Assembly: GCA_964580215.1 (NCBI GenBank)
Contig: CAZOJT010000011.1
Coordinates: 16,234 to 80,233 of the forward strand
Direction of reading: 5' to 3'
DNA length: 64,000 bases
Source: SM23-73-3 sp964580215
GTDB taxonomy: Bacteria; Zixibacteria; MSB-5A5; SM1-73
Positions 25,640 through 34,103 of the stretch are shown here, one piece after another. The notes beneath the pieces were generated by a model. It made no database searches and was not told the DNA's origin. It saw only the letters and a list, made by a program, of their open reading frames with translations. The translations under genes were made by a program, and so were the position numbers. Position 1 is the stretch's first letter, and each line of letters starts with the position of its first letter.

Positions 25640-25698
25640 TTGCGTCAGGAGCTCTACTCTTGACGCTTTGAAAGGTGTCAGGACTGAGGTCCTGACAC
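25640..25698. repeat. Two tandem hairpins
   Basis: GCGTCAGGAG...TTGACGC is followed by TGTCAGGAC-TGAG-GTCCTGACA (25676-25697), a perfect 9-bp stem. It lies in the gap between convergent genes. Confidence 0.7.
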
Positions 25699-25742
25699 AA
25701 CAACAAAAGTCTTTCATCATCTTGAGGGCAAAAGTCTTTTCT

Positions 25743-26729
25743 TCAGGATAAATCCTTTCTCAATTTGTCCATCTCCTCCCGAATTATCTTTTCCAGAAAC
25801 TCAGGGCTTATTTTTTTTGCCACCTCTTGAGCAATCCTTTCAGAAATCCTTTCCTTTAAATCTAAAAATAGTGGGGCGAACTGAGACCGACTGACCTCTT
25901 CCCTTGCTGAAGGTTTCACTGCTGTCGATTTTTCCTTATCCGGTCCCTCCACTTCCTGTTTCAACTCTTTCAAGAAATCCTCATATCCTTTCTCATGCTC
26001 ATTTATCTCATAGATTTTGCTTTCCTTTTTATGGTCTGTTTTTTTGTCTGTAATTTTCTGATCAAATAGGATTGGCTTCTCCTCCAGATGTGAATCTACT
26101 TTTTCATCCTCCTTGGTCTCCTTTTTTAGCTCGGACATAAACCAGTCAAATCCATGAACTCCCTCTCCATCTGAAGCTCGAGCGGATGATTCTAAACTCT
26201 CCATAAGATCCATGGTCTCAACAATATCCAAAATGTCATCTGATTTTTCCTTCTGGATAGGAGGAGCAGTTTTCTGAGTTTTCTTTTTGTCTAATGTATC
26301 ATCTTTCCCAGGAGGAAAGTCTTCAGTTGCTTCTCGCTCATCTTCTGACGGAAAGGTTTTCTCCTTTTCAAGTAGCCTCTCCACATGATCCAATATCTCC
26401 CTGGGGTTAAAAGGCTTGGTGATGAAGGCATCTGCACCAATCAACCTTAGTTCCTGCTTTTTTTCTACTTCATCTTCGGATAAAAGCATTAGCACCGGAA
26501 CATCTTTTAAGCTTTGGTTCTGCTTAAGCTCTTTGCATACCTGCCCGCCGTTCAGGATAGACAAGGAATCATCCAGGAAGATGAGGTCGGGTTTGTTTGC
26601 CTTAGCAATTCCTAAGGCTTTCGCTCCATCGTCAGCTAAAAACACTTCATACCCGTGTTTTCTTAACAGAGATTCGGCTACGCTTCTCACGGTAGGGCTG
26701 TCATCCGCCACCAAGATCTTACGGTTCAT
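25743..26729 (-). CDS. Response regulator with long charged C-terminus
   Basis: 328 residues. Residues 4-120 form a CheY-like receiver: ILVADDSPTVRSVAESLLRKHGY with the acidic pocket, PDLIFLDDSL with the phospho-acceptor Asp near residue 52, VLMLLSEDE and AFITKPFNPREIL. The remaining 200 residues have no DNA-binding or enzymatic domain; they are a charged, probably unstructured linker and a terminal helix (SERIAQEVAKKISPEFLEKIIREEMDKL). No histidine kinase is adjacent. It likely acts by protein contact, for instance in motility or envelope regulation. Its neighbour on the same strand is the rhomboid gene. Confidence 0.85.
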   Translation of the reverse strand: MNRKILVADDSPTVRSVAESLLRKHGYEVFLADDGAKALGIAKANKPDLIFLDDSLSILNGGQVCKELKQNQSLKDVPVLMLLSEDEVEKKQELRLIGADAFITKPFNPREILDHVERLLEKEKTFPSEDEREATEDFPPGKDDTLDKKKTQKTAPPIQKEKSDDILDIVETMDLMESLESSARASDGEGVHGFDWFMSELKKETKEDEKVDSHLEEKPILFDQKITDKKTDHKKESKIYEINEHEKGYEDFLKELKQEVEGPDKEKSTAVKPSAREEVSRSQFAPLFLDLKERISERIAQEVAKKISPEFLEKIIREEMDKLRKDLS

Positions 26730-26816
26730 AGTTCACCGTTCATAGTTTTTGGTTCATCGTCCATTGGGGAGAAGAGAATCACTAATGTAGATTGCCCTAC
26801 AATTTCTCTTCTTGGT

Positions 26817-26843
26817 TCGGGCGGGGGTTAAACCCCCGCCCGA
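26817..26843. repeat. 27-bp GC palindrome
   Basis: TCGGGCGGGGGTT and AACCCCCGCCCGA form a 13-bp dyad around a single A. It lies just after the rhomboid gene; no T-tract follows, so it is not a clear terminator. Confidence 0.75.
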
Positions 26844-26860
26844 TCAAGCTAAAGGTGAAG

Positions 26861-27691
26861 TCATCTTTTTTCCCATTGCTTAGACAAAAGTTGGCTGGCT
26901 TGCTCTAAGGTCTTCTTTTCCTCTTTGGTAAGATTATCGTAACCCACCTGATTTATCTTATCCAAAATCTGATCCACCCTTTCCATCAACCTCTGTTCCT
27001 TTTCCCTTTTCTTATTAATGGCTTTCATTCTACGTTGATGTCTAAAACTCTTCAAATGGGTGAGGTATGTTGATAATCGGAAGATTGCGGGAATTCTAAA
27101 GTCGGCTTTGATATACAGATAACCGATAATCATTCCCCCTAAGTGGGCAAAATGCCCTATTCCATCCGAGGTATGCCTGAAAGAGGCTAAAAACTCGATC
27201 ACCGCAAAGAAAATCACCAGATACTTGGCTTTCACCGGAAAGATGAAATAGAGATAAATTAATCTATTGGGGAACATGAGAGCGAACGCCACCAAGATTC
27301 CGAAGATAGCTCCAGATGCTCCAATGGTGGGAATATGTGAATTAAACGAAAGGATGAAAGTAAAAAGCCCCGCCCCTATGCCGGTGATGAAATAATACTT
27401 CACAAACTCCTTTGTCCCCCAGGTTCTTTCTATCTCACATCCAAACATCCACAGAGCAAACATATTGAAAAGAATATGAAACAAGCCCCCGTGAAGAAAC
27501 ATATATGTGACCGGTTGCCAGATGAAGCCCTCTTTCACTAAGGTTGGTGTTAACCCGAAAAGATAGATTAGCTCAGAACCCCACAGAAATTCCAGAACAA
27601 AAATCCCCACATTTGCCAGCAGGAGATATTTGACCGCTTTTGTGATTCCCCAGGGTCCAGAGCTGTAAGTTCTGTATCCGTAGTAGCTCAT
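26861..27691 (-). CDS. Rhomboid intramembrane serine protease
   Basis: 276 residues with six membrane helices and all rhomboid hallmarks: ITKAVKYLLLANVGIFV, LFHILFNMFALWMFG with the oxyanion Asn, GASGAIFGI with the catalytic Ser, and GHFAHLGGMIIG with the catalytic His. The last 70 residues form a charged cytoplasmic helical tail rich in Lys, Arg and Glu. It cleaves membrane proteins in the bilayer; the substrate is not indicated. Convergent with nothing, it lies just upstream (in transcription) of the response regulator. Confidence 0.95.
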   Translation of the reverse strand: MSYYGYRTYSSGPWGITKAVKYLLLANVGIFVLEFLWGSELIYLFGLTPTLVKEGFIWQPVTYMFLHGGLFHILFNMFALWMFGCEIERTWGTKEFVKYYFITGIGAGLFTFILSFNSHIPTIGASGAIFGILVAFALMFPNRLIYLYFIFPVKAKYLVIFFAVIEFLASFRHTSDGIGHFAHLGGMIIGYLYIKADFRIPAIFRLSTYLTHLKSFRHQRRMKAINKKREKEQRLMERVDQILDKINQVGYDNLTKEEKKTLEQASQLLSKQWEKR

Positions 27692-28063
27692 ATATTTATC
27701 TATCGGAGAGCATGACAGTTTATTTAAAACAGAACTAAGAAATGAGATCTCTGAAAAATTACTTTAAAAAGGCAAATTGGGGTGTTCACCTTTAGGGACT
27801 GTTGAAAACGTGTTTTTGGAGTGCGAAAGCTTGTCCGAAGTATCCCCCGCCTTTGGCGGGGGGCTTTCGCAATTTCTTGAAATCCGGAGTCGTAGGGACA
27901 ACCCTTCCTTCGACTTTGCTCCCTCCGGGTCTGAGCCTTCCTTCTCCCGCCAAAGGCGGGATCAGGACGAAGTGCAGGGTCGAAGACAGGATGGTGAACT
28001 TGTCCCTCGACTTCGCTCGGGACGGTGAGCTTGCCGAACTGTCGAACCGTGTGGCTGTCCTTT

Positions 28064-28179
28064 CTTCCTCACAGATGATTATCAGGATTAAGCAGATACA
28101 AGCATCTTTCTAAAGATCCTGCGGGCAGACAATCTGCTGCAAAAATCCGCTAAATCAGTTTCATCTGCTGTGAAGAAAA
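28064..28179. repeat. About 115-base dispersed element, copy 1
   Basis: It begins TTCCTCACAG, passes through GATTATCAGGATTAAGCAGA and TCCTGCGGGCAGACAATCTG, and ends CATCTGCTGTGAAGAAAA. The outer ends are imperfect inverted repeats. Copies 2 and 3 are at 28384 and 30004. Confidence 0.85.
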
Positions 28180-28251
28180 GTACCGGACAGGGACACTTCT
28201 CCCGCCAAAGGCGGGCTCAGTGCAGGCAAGCCCTGTCCCTACGGTCGCGTG

Positions 28252-28334
28252 TGTCATTCTGAGTCCCGCCGCAGGTGGGGCGAAGAATCTAAAAGCGAGA
28301 TGCTTCCCCCGCCAAAGGCGGGGTCAGCATGACA
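28252..28334. repeat. GTCATTCTGAG hairpin repeat, copy 2
   Basis: TGTCATTCTGAG opens and TCAGCATGACAC closes a long imperfect hairpin containing GAAGAATCTAAAA and a CCCCGCCAAAGGCGGGG stem. Confidence 0.8.
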
Positions 28335-28383
28335 CGTCCGTGATAGCCGTTGGGACCCCGCCGTTGGCGGGATGGACCTCCTT

Positions 28384-28500
28384 TTTTTCTCACAGCTGAT
28401 TATCAGGATTAAACAGATTAAAACATCTTTTCTCAAGATCCTGCGGGCAGACAATCTGCTGCAAAAATCCGCTTAATCAGTTTCATCTGCTGTGAGGAAA
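28384..28500. repeat. About 115-base dispersed element, copy 2
   Basis: Nearly the same sequence as copies 1 and 3, in the same orientation, preceded by a GGCGGGATGGACCTCC segment that resembles the flank of copy 3. Confidence 0.85.
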
Positions 28501-28679
28501 ACTTGTAGGGACAGCCCTTCAGGGTGAATCTCTTTCCTTCGACCCTGAGGTCTCAGGACCGAAGGGCAGGATGAACCCTCGTGGCTGTCCGCTATCTTAG
28601 GTAATTCCTATTACCGAAGCATCAGAAAATAGTGGGCCATGCAATAACATGGGTAAATCGCGCGATATTAACGCATATT

Positions 28680-29720
28680 TCAGTTGCGGCGGCTCATTTG
28701 CTTACGTGCTTTAGCCTTGAGACCTGTTATTAGGCCAATATTTTGGCTGATTCGGCGATATTTCACCGAGCTGAATCCTGTCTCCTTGAGTGAACATAAT
28801 ATGCTAGGCTTGGTTTGTCCCTTGGGCCTTATCGACAGATACCCGTGCATAAACGCAGAAGGTGACGGCGCTTTTGATCTTGACGGGGGAAAACAACTTC
28901 TTACTACCATACCGCCGTCCGGCAGTCTCTCGTAAGCCATCTTCATGACTCGGGTGTCGATATAACCGATGTTCCAGAACATTATGATATCGAAGCCGCG
29001 GGGGATAGACTTGTTCATGTCGCCAGCCAGCGTCTTTATCCGGTGAGACAAACGTTCTTCACGAATAATTTCGCTGGCGGCATCGCATACGAACTTAAAA
29101 TCAAAGATGCAGGCCGTTAGCTGTGGGTATGCCCGCGCCAGTGCGAAAGACATAACGCCCGACCCGCCACCCACATCCAAAAGTGACTGGTAGTTTGACA
29201 AATCCAGATTCTTAGCCAGGATTTCAGCATCGGGCTTGTTTAGATCGTAGAGTGCACGGGTGAATTCCCTGGCCCAGCGAGGATCTTCCTGCGCAAGTTC
29301 GTAATCAGGTTTGCGCTCCTTGCCCAGTATCTGCTGCCAATCCCTGCCGCTTGATATTACATCCTCCATGACCGACAGGGCCTCATAGTCTTTAGCGCAC
29401 TCATATGACCAAAGCCTTGTCCAGTCGATTGACCGCGCCTGTAGGAAGTGTCTGTTGGCAAGCGTGGAGTTACGATACAAATTGTCTTTTTTCTTCAAAA
29501 GCCCTAGGAAGACCAGAAAATCGAGGAAGGGCTCACAGTGTTTGCGATGAATGCCCGCACGTCTACCTAGCTCAGCAGCGGACAATTCCTCTCCGTGGAG
29601 CTTTCGAAAGACTAAGAGTCTTTCCGCCGCTATGACACAGCGTGAGGCCTGGAAAATCGTCTCCAGGTCCAGTTTCTCCAATACCCTCTTGGGTAGCTTG
29701 TCCAACGTCAATTCTCTCAT
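28680..29720 (-). CDS. SAM-dependent methyltransferase, family-2 O-methyltransferase type
   Basis: 346 residues. The N-terminal part (about 1-100) is a winged-helix dimerisation domain (LSAAELGRRAGIHRKHCEPFLDFLVFLGLL), followed by a Rossmann SAM-binding domain with motif I LLDVGGGSGVMSFALARAYP, ACIFDF as the acidic strand-2 end, and DIIMFWNIGY. This matches family-2 O-methyltransferases (Methyltransf_2). The usual general-base His-Asp cannot be assigned with confidence. AGGAG lies nine bases before the ATG. The gene is isolated between repeat-rich stretches and is GC-richer than most neighbours, suggesting transfer. Its substrate is unknown. Confidence 0.85.
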   Translation of the reverse strand: MRELTLDKLPKRVLEKLDLETIFQASRCVIAAERLLVFRKLHGEELSAAELGRRAGIHRKHCEPFLDFLVFLGLLKKKDNLYRNSTLANRHFLQARSIDWTRLWSYECAKDYEALSVMEDVISSGRDWQQILGKERKPDYELAQEDPRWAREFTRALYDLNKPDAEILAKNLDLSNYQSLLDVGGGSGVMSFALARAYPQLTACIFDFKFVCDAASEIIREERLSHRIKTLAGDMNKSIPRGFDIIMFWNIGYIDTRVMKMAYERLPDGGMVVRSCFPPSRSKAPSPSAFMHGYLSIRPKGQTKPSILCSLKETGFSSVKYRRISQNIGLITGLKAKARKQMSRRN

Positions 29721-30003
29721 CAGATTGGACTCCTATGATACTTAATCCAGTTGTGTCGATCCACTCCTCAGTACGATTGCTCCACACTTTGAATCATGTC
29801 ATCTGATAGGTGTGAAGCCGCTCTTTCGAAGCATCAGAACCATCTGTTCGCCTATTTTTTCTGATGCAACGGTATTAGTCTCAAGATCCTGCCAGAGGCG
29901 GGAGAAAAGCCGATGCTCGAAAATTCGGTTTTTCCCTCCCTTTATGGGAGGGAATAAAAGGGAGGGTAAAACAATCAACGCCATTGGCGGGATGAATCTC
30001 CTT

Positions 30004-30120
30004 TTTTTCCTCACAGCTGATTATCAGGATTAAGCAGATACAAGCATCTTTCTAAACATCCTGCGGGCAGACAATCTGCTTCAAAAATCCGCTAACTCAG
30101 CTTCATCTGCTGTGAGGAAA
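30004..30120. repeat. About 115-base dispersed element, copy 3
   Basis: Same orientation as copies 1 and 2 and about 1.6 kb from copy 2, so the methyltransferase gene lies between direct repeats. Confidence 0.85.
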
Positions 30121-30225
30121 AGCCGTAGGGACAGCCCTCGGGGCTGTCCGCTTTCGGGTTCGGACAGGGACCCCGCCATGGCGGGATTTCGCAAGCTCAA
30201 CAAGCCCTGTCCCTACACTCCCATT

Positions 30226-30294
30226 TGTCATTCTGAGTCCCGCCGCAGGCGGGACTCAGAATCTAAAAGCAAGATACTTCGCTCAGCATGACAC
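30226..30294. repeat. GTCATTCTGAG hairpin repeat, copy 3
   Basis: A shorter copy, opening TGTCATTCTGAG and closing CTCAGCATGACAC, with a CCCGCCGCAGGCGGG stem inside. Confidence 0.8.
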
Positions 30295-30358
30295 TGCGGC
30301 CGGTGCGTATGGGCTAACCTTGTGTTCGCGCTGCCGTGAGGGGAGGTTCATTCGGCTC

Positions 30359-31744
30359 CTACGCGCTGTCAGGAGCCGAACGCTTCTCAGGCTGAGAAAA
30401 CTCTAATTGAGCAGAAGTGGGCAAGCCTTCCCTGTACTGGTCGTCTTGAGCATAAAGGTAACAGTCTAGGGCTTGAGCTTCCCATCGTTCGGTAGCACCT
30501 GGCTGTTCCTTCTTCTGCCTTCTGACGCTGGCGGCTATCTGATTTAACTCCGCCAGTAGTGCGAACCTTAGATCGGTCTCGTTCCCCTTGAATTCCCTCG
30601 CCTTTCTGCGCTCGATGACATCTGTCCGTAGCAGCGAACGTGGTCCGCCCGGAGGATACTTCCTCATTCTTGCTGGCATCCTCCTAATGTAGTCGCCGAG
30701 TCGCCCGACGATAGAACCGTAGAACCGCTTGCCCAGAAACGCCGACACTGCTAGTAGATATTCAATCTGCATTCCGGGCGGGCGCGTAGACACGGCTTCC
30801 ACTAGCATCTCCTTGATCGCTGCGCCTGGACAGCCCCTCAGCCAGTAGAAGACGGGGACTTCTTTGAACAAACAGAATCTGGCTACGTGTAGCCGCTGCT
30901 TCGGGGTGAGTTGGAGTTTCTGTCTCGCTTCATACCAATCCCAAAGTTCATGGGGCGGCGGTAGCGTAAGTGAGTCCCGGGATGACATCGCCATCCACGC
31001 AGCTATCGCCTGATCAAGCGTCTTGGGTGCCACGGTGAAACTCATTCCTTTAACGGGTATTGCGTCAGGCGCGTCATCTATGATGAAGCGCTTATGCGAT
31101 TCATCCGCTGGATCTTCAGAAAGCACGAACACCTCGCTTTCCGCTGGAGCCTCTACAACGCGCGCTATCTTGCGGAAAAGAGATTCTCTGAACTCCTCGA
31201 TTCGCCTATTCACTATGTCATCAAAATCTCTATCATCCGCCAAATGCACCCCCGCGCTTCTTCTTACATAGAAAGTCCCTCTTCGAAGAACAACCTTTTC
31301 TGTGCCACTTGGATACGTGAAGCTTCCATCCTTCCATATCACATGAGTGATTCTACATGATCTCGGGATGAGAAGTGCAACGAGACGCTTGCCTCCTGAC
31401 GAGAAAGCCTTGCTCCGGAGCAAAGTGATTTGAGGTTCGACGAAACGATTTACCTTTTGCATTATTTTGTTCGAGTCCGCGAGCGTACGCACGATCTCAG
31501 GATTGAGGCCAACTGGCTCAAATGAGGCGTCTCGTACGCCGAAGAGAATGTAACCTCCCAGCGTATTGGCGAAGGCCATTATGTCCTTAGTGATTTCAAG
31601 CCAATCCCGCTCGCTAACCGGATCGATAGTCTCTTTGTAGTCTATTAGCCAATCCTCTTCGCGGTAATTCGTGAGAAATTCAAGCGCTTCGTCCGAGAGA
31701 GGATCCTCGGAGTCAAGGAATTCTTGAACGCTTTTTGGTGTCAC
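30359..31744 (-). CDS. AlbA_2 (Schlafen-type) domain protein
   Basis: 461 residues from a GTG start with GGAGG six bases upstream. The N-terminal 200 residues form an AlbA_2/Schlafen-like divergent AAA domain: EDWLIDYKETI, DWLEITKDIMAFANTLGGYILFGVRD and FYVRRSAGVHLADDRDF. Domains of this type bind nucleic acid and occur in transcription regulators and in some phage-defence proteins. The C-terminal half is helical and I do not recognise it. It is GC-richer than the core genes. It has no obvious operon partner, so a defence role is only a possibility. Confidence 0.75.
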   Translation of the reverse strand: MTPKSVQEFLDSEDPLSDEALEFLTNYREEDWLIDYKETIDPVSERDWLEITKDIMAFANTLGGYILFGVRDASFEPVGLNPEIVRTLADSNKIMQKVNRFVEPQITLLRSKAFSSGGKRLVALLIPRSCRITHVIWKDGSFTYPSGTEKVVLRRGTFYVRRSAGVHLADDRDFDDIVNRRIEEFRESLFRKIARVVEAPAESEVFVLSEDPADESHKRFIIDDAPDAIPVKGMSFTVAPKTLDQAIAAWMAMSSRDSLTLPPPHELWDWYEARQKLQLTPKQRLHVARFCLFKEVPVFYWLRGCPGAAIKEMLVEAVSTRPPGMQIEYLLAVSAFLGKRFYGSIVGRLGDYIRRMPARMRKYPPGGPRSLLRTDVIERRKAREFKGNETDLRFALLAELNQIAASVRRQKKEQPGATERWEAQALDCYLYAQDDQYREGLPTSAQLEFSQPEKRSAPDSA

Positions 31745-31976
31745 CTACTGCCTCCGCACGAGATTAGCCGGTGCCATAGGAAATGCACCCGTCCGTTACC
31801 TTCGCAAATGTCGCGCAAGACGGCTGCCATGAGCCGCTCTCGCAGGACCCTCCAGCAATCACGTCTATGTGTCCACTACAAGAAGTTACTGCCTTTTTCC
31901 TGAATAGTCAATCCTTTTCTACCTAGGTTCTCCCTGGGAAGAACTGTATTGGCGCAAAAAGAGGGTGGGCAATCGT

Positions 31977-33950
31977 CTACTCAGTTCTCGTGCGGCGGAA
32001 AAGGAAGTAGCCCAACAGGGCGAAGATGGCTAAAGAGAGTATATCACCCAATGATCCTGAGAGGAGAAAGCCCACCCCTTTTGGCTTTCCCAGGAAGAAT
32101 GCATACAAAGCTATGCCCACACCCAACAACCCCTCACCAGCTATAAGCCCGGAGCCGAAGAGAATTCCCTTTTCTCTTCTTTGGTTAAGCTCTACTTCTT
32201 TGCTCTTATATTTTTTCTCTATGAAACGCCTTATGCATCCTCCAACAAAGATGGGTGTCATGGTGGAGACTGGCAGGTAAAGCCCCACTGCAAACGGAAG
32301 GGAGGGTAAGCGGAAAAGTTCAACTATGCCGCTAAGCGCGGCTCCGGCGATAACAAAACCCCAGGGAATCTGAGCCTGCAAAACCCCTTCTATTACGGTC
32401 TTCATCAAAGTTGCCTGAGGGGCGGGCAGGTCGGTTGAGCCAAATTCATAAGCGCTGTTTAAGATCATCACTGCACCGCAGACGGCAAAGGCGGAAGTCA
32501 TTGCGCCGATAAGCTCTCCGATCTGCTGTCTGTTGGGGGTAGCTCCCACCAGGAATCCGGTCTTGAGATCCTGGGAGGTATCACCGGCTATGGATGCGGC
32601 CACACAAACCACGGTGCCCACGGTCAAAGCCGCCACCATGCCCACTTCATCGGTCCAGCCTAAAAGCACGAAGATCAAACTGGTGCCCAGAAGAGTCATA
32701 ATGGTCATACCAGAGGTGGGATTGGAGGAGACCCCCACCAGACCGACTATACGGGAGGATACGGTAACGAAGAAAAAAGCAAATATGGCTATGCACAAAG
32801 CACCCATCAGTCTGATATAAATGGATTCCACATTGCCCAGTATATGAGGCACCAAAGCGATTATCAAAACTATTACAGCCACACCTCCAAGAACATAGGT
32901 AATGGGCAGATCAGCCTGGGTTCTATCTCTTTTGGGTTGAACGGTCGGGGTATGCGGTGAGGTTTTCTTCATTCTGGATTTCATCTCATCCAGGCTCAAT
33001 TTGAAGGATTTCACCATGGTGGGAATGGATCTTATGATGGTGATTATACCTCCGAAAGCAACTGCTCCAGCTCCTACATATCTTATGTATCTATTCCAGA
33101 TCTCCGAGGGGCTCATATCGATTATGAGTTTGGTGGTTTCAGGGAACAAGGGGATGGTCATTCCTTCCCCATAGTAAGCGATCAGAGGAATCAATATCAC
33201 CCAGGAGATCAAACCCCCTGCCACCATGATAAATGATATGCGGAATCCCAGAATGTAGCCCACGCCCAAAAGAGCAGGAGTGGTCTCAATGCCTATCTGT
33301 GCCTTTTTCAACCCGGGAATAGCGGAATGCACTTTATCTTTCCACAGGTGCAGAAAGCCGATGAAAAACTTGTAGAACGCGCCGATTCCCAATCCCAGAA
33401 AAACATTGCTGGCTTTGGCTCCTCCGGCTTCGCTGGCAACCAGAACCTTGGCACAAGCGGTTCCTTCAGGATAGGGGAGCTTGCCATGTTCCTGGACGAT
33501 TAGGAATCTTCTCAGCGGGATCATAAAAAGAATGCCCAAAAGCCCTCCCAACAGAGCCAGGCTTGCCATCTGGACCAACGTGGGGTTCAAACCCCATAAG
33601 AATAATGCCGGAATGGTGAAAATAACTCCTGAAGCCAGGGACGAACTGGCAGACCCTACGGTCTGAGAGATGTTGTTCTCCAGAATGGTGGTTTTGCCGA
33701 AAAGAGGTCTGGCAAAGCGAAAGAAAGCCACGGTCATTACCGCTACGGGAATAGAGGTGGAGACAGTCAAGCCGGCTTTTAAACCTAAATAGGCGTTAGC
33801 CGCTCCAAACATTATCCCGAAGATGATCCCGGAGATCACCACCCTAGGGGTGAACTCCGGAAGAATTTTTTCTCTTGCCACGTAGGGTTGGAACTCTGGG
33901 CCTGAGATCGATTGTGAATTATTTGGTTTTTTTTGCATATGACTATTCAA
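31977..33950 (-). CDS. OPT-family oligopeptide transporter
   Basis: 657 residues with about 15 membrane helices, matching bacterial OPT transporters: EFTPRVVISGIIFGIMFGAA and NAYLGLKAGLTVSTSIPVAV at the N-terminus, ILENNISQTVGSASSSLASG, LPYPEGTACAKVLVASEAGG, a CVAASIAGDTSQDLKTGFLV loop with ATPNRQQIGEL, and VGLYLPVSTMTPIFVGG. The family imports small peptides or metal chelates with protons. The substrate cannot be read from sequence. A start at the second Met (33938) is equally possible. No neighbour explains it. Confidence 0.93.
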   Translation of the reverse strand: MNSHMQKKPNNSQSISGPEFQPYVAREKILPEFTPRVVISGIIFGIMFGAANAYLGLKAGLTVSTSIPVAVMTVAFFRFARPLFGKTTILENNISQTVGSASSSLASGVIFTIPALFLWGLNPTLVQMASLALLGGLLGILFMIPLRRFLIVQEHGKLPYPEGTACAKVLVASEAGGAKASNVFLGLGIGAFYKFFIGFLHLWKDKVHSAIPGLKKAQIGIETTPALLGVGYILGFRISFIMVAGGLISWVILIPLIAYYGEGMTIPLFPETTKLIIDMSPSEIWNRYIRYVGAGAVAFGGIITIIRSIPTMVKSFKLSLDEMKSRMKKTSPHTPTVQPKRDRTQADLPITYVLGGVAVIVLIIALVPHILGNVESIYIRLMGALCIAIFAFFFVTVSSRIVGLVGVSSNPTSGMTIMTLLGTSLIFVLLGWTDEVGMVAALTVGTVVCVAASIAGDTSQDLKTGFLVGATPNRQQIGELIGAMTSAFAVCGAVMILNSAYEFGSTDLPAPQATLMKTVIEGVLQAQIPWGFVIAGAALSGIVELFRLPSLPFAVGLYLPVSTMTPIFVGGCIRRFIEKKYKSKEVELNQRREKGILFGSGLIAGEGLLGVGIALYAFFLGKPKGVGFLLSGSLGDILSLAIFALLGYFLFRRTRTE

Positions 33951-34103
33951 AAAACGGAGAGGCCGGGATTCTAATATGAGTGTTTTCGCAAGTTGCTCTC
34001 TGCCATTAAATTACGAAATAAGTCTTTGGCTCTCAAGAATTTCGAACTTTTATTTGTTTTGATATGTTTTTAGTTATTTTTACTCTGGATGGACACAATT
34101 TGG

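Larger units (their letters stand above)
27692..28679. other. Repeat-filled intergenic region
   Basis: No gene is supported; short frames here read through repeats. Contents: a GGAGTGCGAAAGC...GCTTTCGCA hairpin with CCCGCC core near 27815-27870 (related copy at 47595-47660); many CCCGCCnnnGGCGGG hairpins; copies of the 115-base element at 28064 and 28384; and a GTCATTCTGAG element at 28252. Confidence 0.7.
29721..30358. other. Repeat-filled intergenic region
   Basis: No gene is supported. It holds the third 115-base element (30004-30120), a GTCATTCTGAG repeat (30226-30294), GGACAGGGAC/GTCCCTAC stems near 30150-30215 and several CCCGCC hairpins. Together with 27692-28679 it brackets the methyltransferase gene. 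Confidence 0.7.

Noticed and set aside
27777..28454. Several short ORFs in both strands
   Set aside because: They are translations of the repeat elements.
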